Made by a program: the position numbers and the translations under genes
Shown: in pieces, positions 50,179 to 60,569 of the stretch
Layout: the number at the start of each line of letters is the position of its first letter
How positions within the stretch are numbered: position 1 is the stretch's first letter
The notes under the pieces: model-generated
Seen by the model: only the letters and a program-made list of their open reading frames with translations
Told to the model about the DNA's origin: nothing
Databases searched by the model: none
NCBI GenBank assembly: GCA_025354565.1
Contig: JANXMQ010000022.1
Location: 20,836 to 84,835, forward strand
From: Akkermansiaceae bacterium
GTDB lineage: Bacteria; Verrucomicrobiota; Verrucomicrobiia; Verrucomicrobiales; Akkermansiaceae
DNA: 64,000 nt
Direction: 5' to 3'

Positions 50179-50783
50179 AACGCGCTGATTTTCCCGAACC
50201 GGTCAAAGCCCTGATCGGCGAGCTCAAGCGCCTGCCCGGCGTCGGCCCGCGCAGTGCGGAGCGGATCGCGGTGTGGCTGCTGCAAAGCGCCAAAGCCAAT
50301 CCCGCGCCGCTCGCCGCTGCGTTGTTAGCTGCCGAGGCAACGATCCGGCCCTGCCCGGTCTGCGGCTTTTTCGCCACGGCGGAGGGTTGCGAGATTTGCG
50401 ATGATCCGGCGCGCGATGACACCATCCTCTGCGTCGTCGAGCAGGCGACCGACGTGCTGCCGTTAGAGCGCTCGGGGGCTTTTCGCGGGCGCTATCACTG
50501 CCTCGGCGGCAAGCTCTCGCCGCTCGACCGGGTTTCCCCGGAAGACCTGCGCATCCCGCCGCTGATCCGGCGCATCGAAGCGGCTCCGGCGGATATCGAG
50601 GTCATCCTCGCCCTTGGCTCGGACGTGGAAGGCGAGGCGACCGCAAACTATCTAGCGGAACTGCTGCGGAGCCGGAATTGCCGGCTCACACGCATCGCCC
50701 AGGGTCTGCCCGCCGGTGGCGGCCTCGAACACGCGGATGAACTCACGTTGCTCCGCGCCATGCAGGGCCGCCGCAGCTTGTAA
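50175..50783 (+). CDS. recR: Recombination protein RecR
   Basis: PEPVKALIGELKRLPGVGPRSAERIAVWLLQ, CPVCGFFATAEGCEICDDPARDDTILCVVEQATDVLPLERSGAFRGRYHCLGG. Confidence 0.97.
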   Translation: MKRADFPEPVKALIGELKRLPGVGPRSAERIAVWLLQSAKANPAPLAAALLAAEATIRPCPVCGFFATAEGCEICDDPARDDTILCVVEQATDVLPLERSGAFRGRYHCLGGKLSPLDRVSPEDLRIPPLIRRIEAAPADIEVILALGSDVEGEATANYLAELLRSRNCRLTRIAQGLPAGGGLEHADELTLLRAMQGRRSL

Positions 50784-50867
50784 GAAATTTCCGCGCCGAC
50801 AAATCGGGTTGTCATCCGTTTTTTCGATGGTACAACCCTGTTAAAGACTGTGCAGCCTAGCCCCACC

Positions 50868-51905
50868 ATGGAACTTCCCTCACAACTCACCACGCGGCTC
50901 CAGTCCGTGTTCGTGCTCCTGGCGGTCCTCGGTTTGAGTCTCGGCCAAGCCCGTGCCGCCGCGCCCGCACCCACTTGGGAAATCACGAAAATCGACGGTC
51001 GCGAGTATGTCTCCGTCGAGAGCATCAAGCGCTTTTACGACTTCACGAAAATGTCCCGCTCCGGCGGCTCGCTCATTTTGGAAAATTCCAAGGTCGAGAT
51101 GAATCTCAAGGTCGGCGGCACTGATTGCCTGATGAACAATGTGAAATTCGTCTTCAGCCAGGAGATCGCCACCGTCGGTGAAAAAGTTTATGTCTCGCGC
51201 ATCGACCTCGCAAAATTGATCGACCCCGTGCTGCGACCCAATTTCATCCAAAACGCTGGCGACTTCCGCACGGTCATCCTCGATCCCGGCCACGGTGGCA
51301 AAGATCCGGGTGCCACGAATTCCTACGGCACCGAGGCGAAATACAACGTCAAGGTCGCCGAAAAAGTAAAAAATCAACTCGAAGCGAAGGGCTTCAAGGT
51401 CGTCATGACTCGCAATACCGATGTCTATCAGTCACTCCAAGAACGCGTGGACTTCGCCAACGCCGTGCAGGAAAACGCGGTTTATGTCAGCATTCATTTC
51501 AATTCCGGCAACAGCGCTGCCCGCGGCATTGAGACCTTCACCCTCTCGCCGCCCGGCGTCTCCCACTACGGTCGGGACTTCAAAGCGGCGGACAATCAGA
51601 CCGTCGCCGGTAACGAGCATGACTCGGCCAACATCGCCCTCGCCACCTCCGTCCACGGATCGATCCTCCGGCGGCTCGGCAAGAACACGCTCGACCGCGG
51701 CATCAAGCGCGCCCGCTTCAGCGTTCTATCAGGCGTCCGCCATCCCGCGATCCTGCTGGAGGGCGGCTTCATGAGCCATCCCTACGAGGCTCGCTTGATC
51801 GAAAACGAGGCCTATCAGGACGCCATCGTCGGTGGCGTCGTGGATGCCATCGGTAAATACCGCTTCGCCGTCGGCCAGAAGCCCGCGACTCTGCCGCAGA
51901 ACTAG
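50868..51905 (+). CDS. N-acetylmuramoyl-L-alanine amidase (Amidase_3)
   Basis: TVILDPGHGGKDPGATNSYGTEAKYNVKVAEKVKNQLEAKGFKVVMTRNTD, YVSIHFNSGNSAARGIETF, ILLEGGFMSHPYEARLI; alternative start 50850. Confidence 0.92.
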   Translation: MELPSQLTTRLQSVFVLLAVLGLSLGQARAAAPAPTWEITKIDGREYVSVESIKRFYDFTKMSRSGGSLILENSKVEMNLKVGGTDCLMNNVKFVFSQEIATVGEKVYVSRIDLAKLIDPVLRPNFIQNAGDFRTVILDPGHGGKDPGATNSYGTEAKYNVKVAEKVKNQLEAKGFKVVMTRNTDVYQSLQERVDFANAVQENAVYVSIHFNSGNSAARGIETFTLSPPGVSHYGRDFKAADNQTVAGNEHDSANIALATSVHGSILRRLGKNTLDRGIKRARFSVLSGVRHPAILLEGGFMSHPYEARLIENEAYQDAIVGGVVDAIGKYRFAVGQKPATLPQN

Positions 51906-52750
51906 GCTCGGGTGTCAGGCCCGAGGATCGCCTCCACCATCCGCAGCGCCTCGCAATTTGCTCTAACGGAATGCACCCGGTGCAGCATCACCCCCTGCTC
52001 GCGGGCATGCGCGGTGAGCGCGACGGTCGGCCACTCGCGGGCTGCTAGATCATCGGTCCCGAGTATTTTCCCGATGAAGGATTTGCGCGACACTCCTAAC
52101 AGGATCGGCCTCCCGCCGGTGGAAATTTCTCCTACCGCGCGGAGCAGCGCGAGGTGGTGAGCTAGGGATTTCCCGAAGCCGATGCCCGGATCGAAACACA
52201 GCGCGGCTGGATTGATCCCCGCTGCCGTTAGAGTCGCCAGCCTTTCCGCGAAAAACGCGCTCACCTCGGCCACCACGTCCCGGTAATGCGGAGCCTCCTG
52301 CATCGTGCGCGGGGTGCCTTGCATGTGCATCACCACCACCCCGCATGCGCTGCGGGCGCATAACTCCGGCATTTCCGCATCACCAAACAGACCTGTCACG
52401 TCGTTCACGATGTCCGCCCCGGCGGCTAGCGCGGCCTCAGCGACGGCGGCCTTGGAGGTGTCGATGGAAATCAGCCCGTCCCACTCCACCCGCAGTGCTG
52501 CGATCACTGGTGCCGTCCGGGCGATTTCCTCACTCGCCGACACTGGCGCGGCCCCTGGTCGGGTGGATTCCCCGCCGATGTCGATCAGCTCCGCCCCCTC
52601 CGCGATCATCCTGCGGGCATGGACCAGTGCGGCTTCCACCCCGGAATACGCACCGCCGTCCGAGAACGAATCCGGTGTGACATTCAAAATCCCCATCACC
52701 CGCGCCCGCTGCGTGAGATCCAAAGTGGTGCGGCGGGTTATCCAAATCAT
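51902..52750 (-). CDS. folP: Dihydropteroate synthase
   Basis: RVMGILNVTPDSFSDGG, ELIDIGGESTRPGAAPVSASEEIAR, CFDPGIGFGKSLAHHLALLRAV, GVSRKSFIG. Confidence 0.97.
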   Translation of the reverse strand: MIWITRRTTLDLTQRARVMGILNVTPDSFSDGGAYSGVEAALVHARRMIAEGAELIDIGGESTRPGAAPVSASEEIARTAPVIAALRVEWDGLISIDTSKAAVAEAALAAGADIVNDVTGLFGDAEMPELCARSACGVVVMHMQGTPRTMQEAPHYRDVVAEVSAFFAERLATLTAAGINPAALCFDPGIGFGKSLAHHLALLRAVGEISTGGRPILLGVSRKSFIGKILGTDDLAAREWPTVALTAHAREQGVMLHRVHSVRANCEALRMVEAILGPDTRA

Positions 52751-52801
52751 TGGTCGATTGGCGGCTTGCAGCGTCCGCCTTGGGGCGCTACCTTGCGCCC
52801 T

Positions 52802-53359
52802 ATGAACACCTTGGCAACTTGGAAAAAACTCTCTCTCGCCGCATTGGTGCTGCTCTCACCGCTGTGCCATGCGGCTGAGTTCGATGGCGTGGATGGCCCG
52901 AACGTGCGCTACATGCGGCTCGAAGATGGCTCGCGCTCGGTCTTCATCCGTAGCCCTGATAACCTTACGCTCACTAAGAAAACCTACTCTCCCAACGGTG
53001 TTCTAACCATGGTCACCACTTACAAGATGAATGCCAACGGAGATCCGTTAGGCTGCAAGATCCGCGACGGCCAGAACCAGGAAATGTTCAAGGTCAGCTA
53101 CGGTTATCACCGGGTCACCGGATTGCTCGTCGAGGAACTCATGTTCGACTCGCGGGTCAAGCGCATTAACCCGGCAAACGACAAGGAAATGCCCGTACAG
53201 CGGATCATCTATCTCTACGATGCCGAGGGCAAACGCAGCGCGCCCATCGTCATCAATTTGTTGCCCGGCAAGACCTTCGAGCAGGTGTTCGGCATCAAAT
53301 CCTCCGAGCTGAAAGCCAATCCCTTCAAGGAAAACGCGCCGCCGGCACGCGGCCATTGA
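52802..53359 (+). CDS. Hypothetical secreted protein
   Basis: Signal-like N-terminus; start ATG 52802. Confidence 0.55.
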   Translation: MNTLATWKKLSLAALVLLSPLCHAAEFDGVDGPNVRYMRLEDGSRSVFIRSPDNLTLTKKTYSPNGVLTMVTTYKMNANGDPLGCKIRDGQNQEMFKVSYGYHRVTGLLVEELMFDSRVKRINPANDKEMPVQRIIYLYDAEGKRSAPIVINLLPGKTFEQVFGIKSSELKANPFKENAPPARGH

Positions 53360-53363
53360 GCGG

Positions 53364-53639
53364 ATGTTAGCCAAGCGCGTCATCTTTGAGGGCCGGGTCC
53401 AGGGCGTCGGTTTCCGCTACACCGTCAAGGATCTCGCGCGTGGTTTCGAGCTCTGCGGTTGGGTGAAGAATCTGGCGGATGGCAGCGTCGAATTGCAGGT
53501 GATGGGCGAGCCGGATGAAGTGGAATCCTTCATCAAGGAAATCGCGGAGGAATCCAGCGTCGCCCATCACATCAAGAATCTAACCGCCATGAAAATTCCA
53601 CTCATGGAAAACCTCAGCGGCTTCCGGATCGAGCGGTGA
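53364..53639 (+). CDS. Acylphosphatase
   Basis: KRVIFEGRVQGVGFRYTVKDLARGFELCGWVKNLADGSVELQVMGEPDEVESFIKEI. Confidence 0.95.
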   Translation: MLAKRVIFEGRVQGVGFRYTVKDLARGFELCGWVKNLADGSVELQVMGEPDEVESFIKEIAEESSVAHHIKNLTAMKIPLMENLSGFRIER

Positions 53640-53732
53640 GGCTGAGGGTCGTGTAAAATTCAATGTGACGGACAGCGGGTGCGGACGTGGTTGCGGCGTG
53701 ACGCCACAACCACCTCCCAGCGCTTTCCCCAC

Positions 53733-54254
53733 TCAAGGAGCGATGATCACCACGGCGTGCTCGTCATAGCGGGCCTTGGCTCCCGTTTGTTCGAGCACGT
53801 ATTTCAAGGCCGCTTGGGCGGGCACGTTCTTGAGATTGAGCGAAATCTTGTGGGTGCTCAGGAGATTTTTGGGGTCCTGGATGACGAAATTCGGCGTCAC
53901 TTCCGAGTTGGATTGCTTCTCGATGATCTGGCTCAAAGCGTCCAGAGATTCCTGTAAAGTGGCTTGATCCAACTGGAAGACGGGGATCGGCACTGCATTG
54001 AATTTCGCCTCACGGCCCTTCGCAGTAATGTTGTCCGCAGTGAGTTTCAACTGGCCCAGGCTGAATCGGGCGTCGGCATAGTTGGGGTCCAGTTTCAGGG
54101 CGCTGGTGTAGAACTTTTTTGCGGTCGCGGGATCCCCGGCTTTTTCCGCAGCGAGGCCGCGCTGATAGAGCGCAGCGGCGCTTTGCGGTGGCGACTGGGC
54201 GAACGTCGGGACGATCAAGCTGCCGACGACAAGGAGACTGATGATTTTCGACAT
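53733..54254 (-). CDS. TPR plus STN/secretin-like domain protein
   Basis: AALYQRGLAAEKAGDPATAKKFYTSALKLDPNYADARFSLG; C-terminal ISLNLKNVPAQAALKYVLEQTGAKARYDEHAVVIIAP. Confidence 0.75.
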   Translation of the reverse strand: MSKIISLLVVGSLIVPTFAQSPPQSAAALYQRGLAAEKAGDPATAKKFYTSALKLDPNYADARFSLGQLKLTADNITAKGREAKFNAVPIPVFQLDQATLQESLDALSQIIEKQSNSEVTPNFVIQDPKNLLSTHKISLNLKNVPAQAALKYVLEQTGAKARYDEHAVVIIAP

Positions 54255-54350
54255 GATATTGAGGGTTTGATTCAGTCGTTAGGCTAACGCATCCCCAGCC
54301 CGGTGCAACCTGAAAATAGCATCATGCAGCACCCGTCAAGCAATCATAGA

Positions 54351-55328
54351 TCACGGTGCCTTTTCTTCCGCAGGTTTCGGCGGAACGGGCGGGGCTGCGG
54401 GTTTGAGCAGGTCCTTGAACTGCTCGCCCCACTCGCGGGCGGAGGGGTGGGTGAGGTGTTTTTCAAGGTGGGCCAACATGCGGACGGCCGCGCCACTTTC
54501 GTCGCCGTTGCGGTAGAGATCCACTTCCATCTCCCACTGGAGTTTCGGTTGGGCAATTTCAAGGAATTTTTGGTATTCCACGGGCTCGGGACTAACAGCG
54601 ATTGCCCCCTTTTTTTCCTCGCGGCGATTACCCACCCAATATTCGACTTTCGCCCCTTCCTGCTGGATGCGCTTGATCCACAGCGCCCGCAATTCCGCGA
54701 CGCGGGCGGGTTTCTGGCAGGGCGGCATCAGGATTCCACTGTAAATGGCATCGAGCTGGATGGGTGAGAGCGGCCAATTATCTGTTTTCGGGTTGCTGAT
54801 GTCATAGGCCTTGGCGAATACCGTGGAGGTCACCGGTTGAGCTAACAGACCTTCCTGACCGTTAAGCCTTTGGGCATCGCGGAAAATGGAATCGACGATT
54901 TCCTGGGCCTCCGCAGCGAGTTTCACACGGTCGGCTTTGGGCGAGGCGGCCTCGAGCGTGAGGATCAGCCAGCGGAGTTGCTGGCGGAGTGCCTCGCGCA
55001 GGCCGGGAACCTGTAGTTTCTCCGCCTCCTTGCGCTTCCACTCACGGAACTCCTGCTGCTTCTTTTGCATTTCCTCGAATTTCACCCGGTCGGTGCAGTT
55101 GAGGAAAAGCTCGATGGCAGCTTCATCGCTAGCCGCTGCCGTGCGGTAGGCGGCGATCGCGACGCGGTATTTGGAATCCATTTTGGACTCTGCGGAATCC
55201 CGGAGCTTGTCCAGATTCGCCAGCAATGCTTCGCGATCCGCATCGGCCAAGTGTTCACCACGAACGACACTTGTGAGAATGAAGGTGGCGCAAATCAGGA
55301 GAATGGGAACTCGCATGTCGGGTTTCAT
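54351..55328 (-). CDS. Hypothetical secreted protein
   Basis: MKPDMRVPILLICATFILTSVVRG signal-like; helical body; start chosen at internal Met. Confidence 0.55.
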   Translation of the reverse strand: MKPDMRVPILLICATFILTSVVRGEHLADADREALLANLDKLRDSAESKMDSKYRVAIAAYRTAAASDEAAIELFLNCTDRVKFEEMQKKQQEFREWKRKEAEKLQVPGLREALRQQLRWLILTLEAASPKADRVKLAAEAQEIVDSIFRDAQRLNGQEGLLAQPVTSTVFAKAYDISNPKTDNWPLSPIQLDAIYSGILMPPCQKPARVAELRALWIKRIQQEGAKVEYWVGNRREEKKGAIAVSPEPVEYQKFLEIAQPKLQWEMEVDLYRNGDESGAAVRMLAHLEKHLTHPSAREWGEQFKDLLKPAAPPVPPKPAEEKAP

Positions 55329-55540
55329 CTCAGATCCTGCGGACGAGGCCAAGCGGGAAGAATGAAAATCGTCCGTGGCGCTGCTACCATGGTGGCTGGC
55401 GCGTCTCGCGCCGAACCGGCGGCGATAAGGCAAAAATAGCCCTTCACCTGATTTCCCAATTCCTTACGCGAACCACTCGGTTTCCGCACTTGGAACTTTG
55501 GAATTCTGGAGCATGATACCGGGCGTCACCCACCCACCCC

Positions 55541-57058
55541 ATGAAATCTTCCTTCGGTCGTTTGATCGTGCTGGTCGCCACTTTTGCCATCATGTTCGCC
55601 ATCGTCACGGTCCTGCGGACCTGGCACAGCGGAGGCGATCTGCGTAGCCTGATCCCCGGGTTTGCGAAAAAATCCGGCCAATTTCACCCGGAAGCCTTCA
55701 CCCTGCCCGACAAGGCTCCGCTCGATGTGGGAGATGTCGAACTGCTCTCCAGGCTCAACAACGAATACGCACGGCTCACCGAAGCGGTCGTGCCATCTGT
55801 CGTCAGCATCGACACCGCCGGGATGCGCAGCGAGCAACTGCTCGACATCTGGGGCGGCACCCGCGTTCGCAATTACCCGACGCAGGGGCAGGGTTCCGGC
55901 GTGATCGTTACGAAGGAGGGCCATATCATGACCAACCATCACGTGATCGTCGGGCAGCAAAAAATCCGGGTCACGCTCCACGGGGGAAAAACCTACACCG
56001 CGCATCTGATCGGCGAGGATGAATTGTTAGATATTGCGGTTTTGAAAATTGACTCGGATGAGACGTTCGCGCCGTTGAAGCTGGGCGACTCGTCACAAGT
56101 GAAGGTCGGGCAAATCGTGCTTGCCGTGGGCAATCCCTTCGGGCTCGGCGAGACGGTGACGCAGGGCATCATTTCCGCGAAGGAGCGCTCGCTCTCGGAC
56201 AACCAGCGCGACCTTTTCCAAACGGATGCCGCGATCAATCCGGGAAACTCTGGCGGCCCGCTTGTCAACCTGCGCGGCGAGATCATCGGCATCAACGTCG
56301 CGATTTTTTCTCAGGACAAACAGAACCCCGGCTTCCAAGGTGTCGGCTTTTCGATTCCTGCGAACGACGTGAAGGACTCGCTGTTTCAAATCCTCGATCG
56401 CGGTCGTCCGGTGCGGGGCTTCCTCGGCGTCCAGATGCACGATCTGGATGCGGCAGTTAGAAATGCCCTCGGCTATCAGGACGAAGAGGGCGCGGCGGTG
56501 ATGGGAGTTTCCCCCGGCTCCCCGGCCCAAGCGGCGGGCTTGCAGCCGTGGGATGTCGTCCGCTCGGTGAACGACGAGAAAATCCACACCTCCACTCAGT
56601 TGTTCTCGCTCGTCCAGCGGACGAAAGTCGGCGAGACACTCATCCTTGATGTCTGGCGCAAAGGCCAGCCACTGCAGCTCAAGGCGCTCATCACCGAGGG
56701 CGGCGCGGCGGGTGCCACGGCCAAGCTGCCAGCCGATCCCGGCGGGCAGGGTCGCACGCATGATCCGGAAGATGTGTTGCAAGCGCTCGGCATCCAAGTC
56801 CGCGATCTGGCAGTGCCCGAGCGACTGCGCGGGTTTCGTGGCGTGGTGGTGACCGGTCTAACGGAAAACTCGCTGGCGGTAAATTTGCTGCAAGCCGGGG
56901 ACCTCATCGTCGCGGTGAATAACACCCGGATCAGCGGTGCGAGTGAGTTTTTCCTGAATCTCGCCGCGTCCGCCGCCGTCCAAAGCACCACGCTCCACCT
57001 GATCCGCGATGGGCAGGTGGTGATGGTGAATGTGCCCGCCGTCCCGCGTCAACAATGA
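55541..57058 (+). CDS. Do-like periplasmic serine protease (HtrA/DegP family) with two PDZ domains
   Basis: GSGVIVTKEGHIMTNHHVIVGQQKIRVTL, INPGNSGGPLVNLRGEIIGINVAIFS catalytic motif; two PDZ-like regions. Confidence 0.94.
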   Translation: MKSSFGRLIVLVATFAIMFAIVTVLRTWHSGGDLRSLIPGFAKKSGQFHPEAFTLPDKAPLDVGDVELLSRLNNEYARLTEAVVPSVVSIDTAGMRSEQLLDIWGGTRVRNYPTQGQGSGVIVTKEGHIMTNHHVIVGQQKIRVTLHGGKTYTAHLIGEDELLDIAVLKIDSDETFAPLKLGDSSQVKVGQIVLAVGNPFGLGETVTQGIISAKERSLSDNQRDLFQTDAAINPGNSGGPLVNLRGEIIGINVAIFSQDKQNPGFQGVGFSIPANDVKDSLFQILDRGRPVRGFLGVQMHDLDAAVRNALGYQDEEGAAVMGVSPGSPAQAAGLQPWDVVRSVNDEKIHTSTQLFSLVQRTKVGETLILDVWRKGQPLQLKALITEGGAAGATAKLPADPGGQGRTHDPEDVLQALGIQVRDLAVPERLRGFRGVVVTGLTENSLAVNLLQAGDLIVAVNNTRISGASEFFLNLAASAAVQSTTLHLIRDGQVVMVNVPAVPRQQ

Positions 57059-57111
57059 GCGGGAATGGGTGTAATTTACTCCAGCCAGCCCGCGTTTTTT
57101 TATCCAGTCTC

Positions 57112-58419
57112 ATGCAACGATCCAAGCTTCCCTATTTTTTCCTCGGCCTCGCTGCCGTGCTTGCCGCAGTGGCCTTGGTTCTGTTGATCCTCCGGCCGGG
57201 CGTGAAGCCGCCAGTGCGGTCGGGCACGCCGCCGCCTAGTGCCGCCCTGCCGCCGAAAATCCCCGCTCTAACCGAGCCAGCCCCACCGGAAGATCCCGCC
57301 ACGGTACTTGCGGACTTGGGCCTCGGCCTCGGTGCGGTGGACCCCGCCGTGCTCGTCGCCCAAATCGCCAAAGCCCTGGAAGCAGGCGATCTCGCGAAGG
57401 TTGGCCGCCTCATCGGCAAGGATGCGTTAGACGCTGCCACCATCGCGCGGCTCAAGCAACTTTCCTCAAACCAAATCCACCTGCGCCAGCCGGACGGCGT
57501 GCGCGAGGTGGGCGAGTTGGAATTGAACACGCGTGCGCGTTGGGCGCTCGAGCTGGACGGCCAACCCGCCGGGCGCGACCGGATTTTTCTCGATCTGCAC
57601 AAGCTCGACGGCAAGTGGATTGTGGAGAAATTGACCCTGCCCCCGGCTGCGGGTGAGCCGATTCCCAAGGCCGTCTTCGCGGATTCGCTCGGCGTGGCGG
57701 ACGCGTTTTTGCAGGCGGTATTGAAGCAGGATTTCGAATTCGCGCGCGCCTTCGTCGATCCAGCCACGGTCTCGGACGCGAAGATCGCCGGGCTCTGCAT
57801 TCTGTTTGAAGATGGCGGCTACCGACTCCGCAAGTCCAAGCCGCTACGCTCGATGTTTCAGCGCGATGACACCGTCGGCTACCTTGCCAACGTCGAGACC
57901 GTCGATGGCACCCAAAGCGCCCAATTCGCGATGACGCTCAAACAACCACCCCAGCCCGCGAACTGGCGGGTTTCGGAAATCAACCTCAACCAACTGTTAG
58001 CCGATTACGCCCGCCGGGTCGCGGGCGGTGACATCTACTATTCGCCGCTCGTCAAGAACCCCGCCGGTGGTGACACGCTCGCGCTGTATTTTGAGTTCAA
58101 TGAAGACATGATGAACCCGCGCACCCGACGTCAGTTAGAGATTGTTTCACTAATTCTCAAAGCGGACCCTGGTAAAAAAATCACCCTCAGCGGTCACACC
58201 GACGCACTTGGGACTAAGGACTACAACAATCAACTATCATCCCGCCGCGCCGAAGTGGTTAGGGATTTTCTCACCAAGGCCGGAGTCTCCGCGAGCCAGA
58301 TCGTGACGGTCGGTAAGGGCGACAGCCAACCGCGCCGCCCGAATGTCACGGAAACCGGCGCGGACAATCCCGAGGGCCGCCGGGCAAACCGCCGGACGGA
58401 GATCTATCTGGATTTCTAA
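57112..58419 (+). CDS. OmpA-family peptidoglycan-binding protein
   Basis: C-terminal ILKADPGKKITLSGHTDALGTKDYNNQLSSRRAEVVRDFLTKAGVSASQIVTVGKGDSQPR...EGRRANRRTEIYLDF; N-terminal TM; alternative start 57055. Confidence 0.85.
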   Translation: MQRSKLPYFFLGLAAVLAAVALVLLILRPGVKPPVRSGTPPPSAALPPKIPALTEPAPPEDPATVLADLGLGLGAVDPAVLVAQIAKALEAGDLAKVGRLIGKDALDAATIARLKQLSSNQIHLRQPDGVREVGELELNTRARWALELDGQPAGRDRIFLDLHKLDGKWIVEKLTLPPAAGEPIPKAVFADSLGVADAFLQAVLKQDFEFARAFVDPATVSDAKIAGLCILFEDGGYRLRKSKPLRSMFQRDDTVGYLANVETVDGTQSAQFAMTLKQPPQPANWRVSEINLNQLLADYARRVAGGDIYYSPLVKNPAGGDTLALYFEFNEDMMNPRTRRQLEIVSLILKADPGKKITLSGHTDALGTKDYNNQLSSRRAEVVRDFLTKAGVSASQIVTVGKGDSQPRRPNVTETGADNPEGRRANRRTEIYLDF

Positions 58420-58647
58420 CTCCATTTTTTCTTCCTCGGGTCATCATGACAGAGTCCGCTTAAATGGGGGGCTTTGACCCCCTCATGACCCACTCACGAG
58501 AAATGGTAAAACCATGCGGCGGACGGGGCCAAAGCAAAGTGTCGCGCGAAGCTCTCTCCAATCGAGTGACTCATTTCCAGCGCTCCGGTTCCTTGTAGGT
58601 TCCCATCGATTTCCCTCGCCGCCGCTTCCTCCCACCGATTAGTTTTC

Positions 58648-60111
58648 ATGCAATTCATGACGCCTCTCCAGAAAATCCTCGCCGCCTACCGCGCCACCTC
58701 CCAGACCGAGCGCGAAAAAGGCACCTACTTCGAGGAACTCATCCGCACCTACTTCCGCTTCGAGGCATCGTATGCCGATCTCTACTCCGATGTCTGGCTC
58801 TTCGCGGACTGGGCCAAGGCCCACGGTTTTTCCGCCAAGGACACCGGCATCGACCTCGTCGCCAAGACCCACGGCACCGAGGAATTCCACGCCATCCAGT
58901 GCAAGTGCTATGCCGAAGACTACCGCGTCCGCAAAGCCGACATCGACAGCTTCTTTACCGCCTCCGGCCAAGCGCCGTTCACCCAGCGCATCATCATCGT
59001 CATCACCACCAACGACTGGTCCGAGAACGCCGAAAACTCCCTCATCGGCCAGACCCCGCCCGTTTACAAGATCGACCTTCAAGCCCTCGAAAACTCGCAG
59101 ATCGACTGGGCGAAATACCAACCCTCCGCCGCCCCGGCGCTCAAGCAGAAGAAGGAACTCCGCAAGCACCAGACCAGCGCCAAGACCAATGTCCTGCTCG
59201 GTTTCAAGTCCGCGGACTGCGGCAAGCTGATCATGGCCTGTGGCACCGGGAAAACCTTCACCAGTCTCAAGATCGCCGAGGATGTGGCCGGGCCGGGAAA
59301 AATCACCCTCTTCCTCGTCCCCAGCCTGAACCTGCTTTCCCAGACCCTCACCGAGTGGACGCAGGAAAGCGCCGTGCCGCTCCATTCCTTCGCCGTCTGC
59401 TCGGATGCGGAGATCGGCAAGAAGCGCGCCAAGGACGAGGACATCGTGGAAACCTTCGCCCACGAGCTGCGCTACCCCGCCACCACCGATGCCAAGCGCC
59501 TCGCCCACGAGTTGAAGAAACGCCACGACGCTCAGCACATGAGCGTCATCTTCTCCACCTATCACTCGCTCGATGTCATCAGCCGCGCCCAGCATCTTTA
59601 CGGCCTGCCGGAGATCGGCCTCGTGATCTGCGACGAGGCCCACCGCACCACCGGAGCCACCTTCGAGGGCGATCAGGAAAGTAACTTCGTCAAAATCCAC
59701 GACAACCAGTTCATCCGCGCCGCCAAGCGCCTCTACATGACCGCCACCCCGCGGATCTATGGCTACATGGCCAAGGCCACTGCCGCACAGGACAACACCG
59801 TCCTCTACGACATGAACGACGAGAAGCAGTTCGGCAAGCAGCTCCACGTCATCACCTTCTCCGAGGCCGTCCAGATCAAGCTCCTCACCGATTACAAGGT
59901 TATCGTCCTCACCATCGACGAAGCCCACGTCTCCGCCCGCATCATTGGCTGTTGGAAAGCACTCGCCAAACGACCTCCAAGGATTTTTCGTGGTCCGAGA
60001 AATCTTACCCTTGTCGACCGGGGCCTAAAGCCCCAAACCCTCAGTGTCCGCCGAAGTCCTCGTGGAACTTGCTCTCATTTCCGTAAAATTCTCAGCCCGC
60101 AATTGTCATGA
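58648..60111 (+). pseudogene. N-terminal part of a type ISP-like restriction enzyme (Mrr-like nuclease + first helicase RecA-like domain), truncated after ~59943
   Basis: Nuclease-like DTGIDLVAKTHGTEEFHAIQCKCY; helicase motifs MACGTGKTFTSLKIAE, ICDEAHRTTGATF, MTATPRIYG; recognisable homology ends at TIDEAHVSARI, then an unrelated tail to the stop. Confidence 0.8.
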
Positions 60112-60566
60112 CCCGGATTTCTTTTTTTATAGCTGCGCGGCGCTTGCATTCGGATGCCACTTACTTGGCAAACGATGGAAGCGAAGATCGCAACCTTAAT
60201 GCCGGACATTTTTTTGGGCTTTCGGCAGAATGCGGGCTGAAGTATTTGCTGTTGCTATGCAACGGCCTACAGCGGGATCCTGTCACAGGAGACCTGCGTG
60301 GCTCACGGGCTCACGTTAATCAGATAATTGATGCCTCGGGCCTAGCGACGAGCTACCAGACTTTGGTTGCAGGTCATACTAATTCCCAATACTTCGCGCA
60401 TACTCCAACGCTTGCTGGTCTCCATTCTTGGAAGGCTGAGTTCCGCTACTACGATGCTGGCCATCCCGACTACCCGCAAGCTTCCGAACCCGACTGGCAA
60501 ACTGCTTCGCTGGAAATTCAGTCTGCCCTTGACTCAGCAATGCTCGATGGGCACCCCATTTATTGA
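60108..60566 (+). CDS. HEPN-like domain protein
   Basis: AARRLHSDATYLANDGSEDRNLNAGHFFGLSAECGLKYLLLL resembles HEPN-type helical proteins; RGSRAH (Rx4H) candidate motif. Confidence 0.55.
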   Translation: MTRISFFIAARRLHSDATYLANDGSEDRNLNAGHFFGLSAECGLKYLLLLCNGLQRDPVTGDLRGSRAHVNQIIDASGLATSYQTLVAGHTNSQYFAHTPTLAGLHSWKAEFRYYDAGHPDYPQASEPDWQTASLEIQSALDSAMLDGHPIY

Positions 60567-60569
60567 TCC

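Noticed and set aside
58466-58486. ggggggctttgaccccc hairpin as the left boundary (att-like) of the defence region
   Set aside because: Short stem, no matching copy found at the right side and no integrase in the window
58639-59928. 429-aa minus-strand ORF
   Set aside because: Antisense of the nuclease-helicase ORF; composition typical of mirror ORFs
60016-60034. ggggcctaaagcccc hairpin as a terminator upstream of the HEPN-like gene
   Set aside because: Short stem without a following T tract
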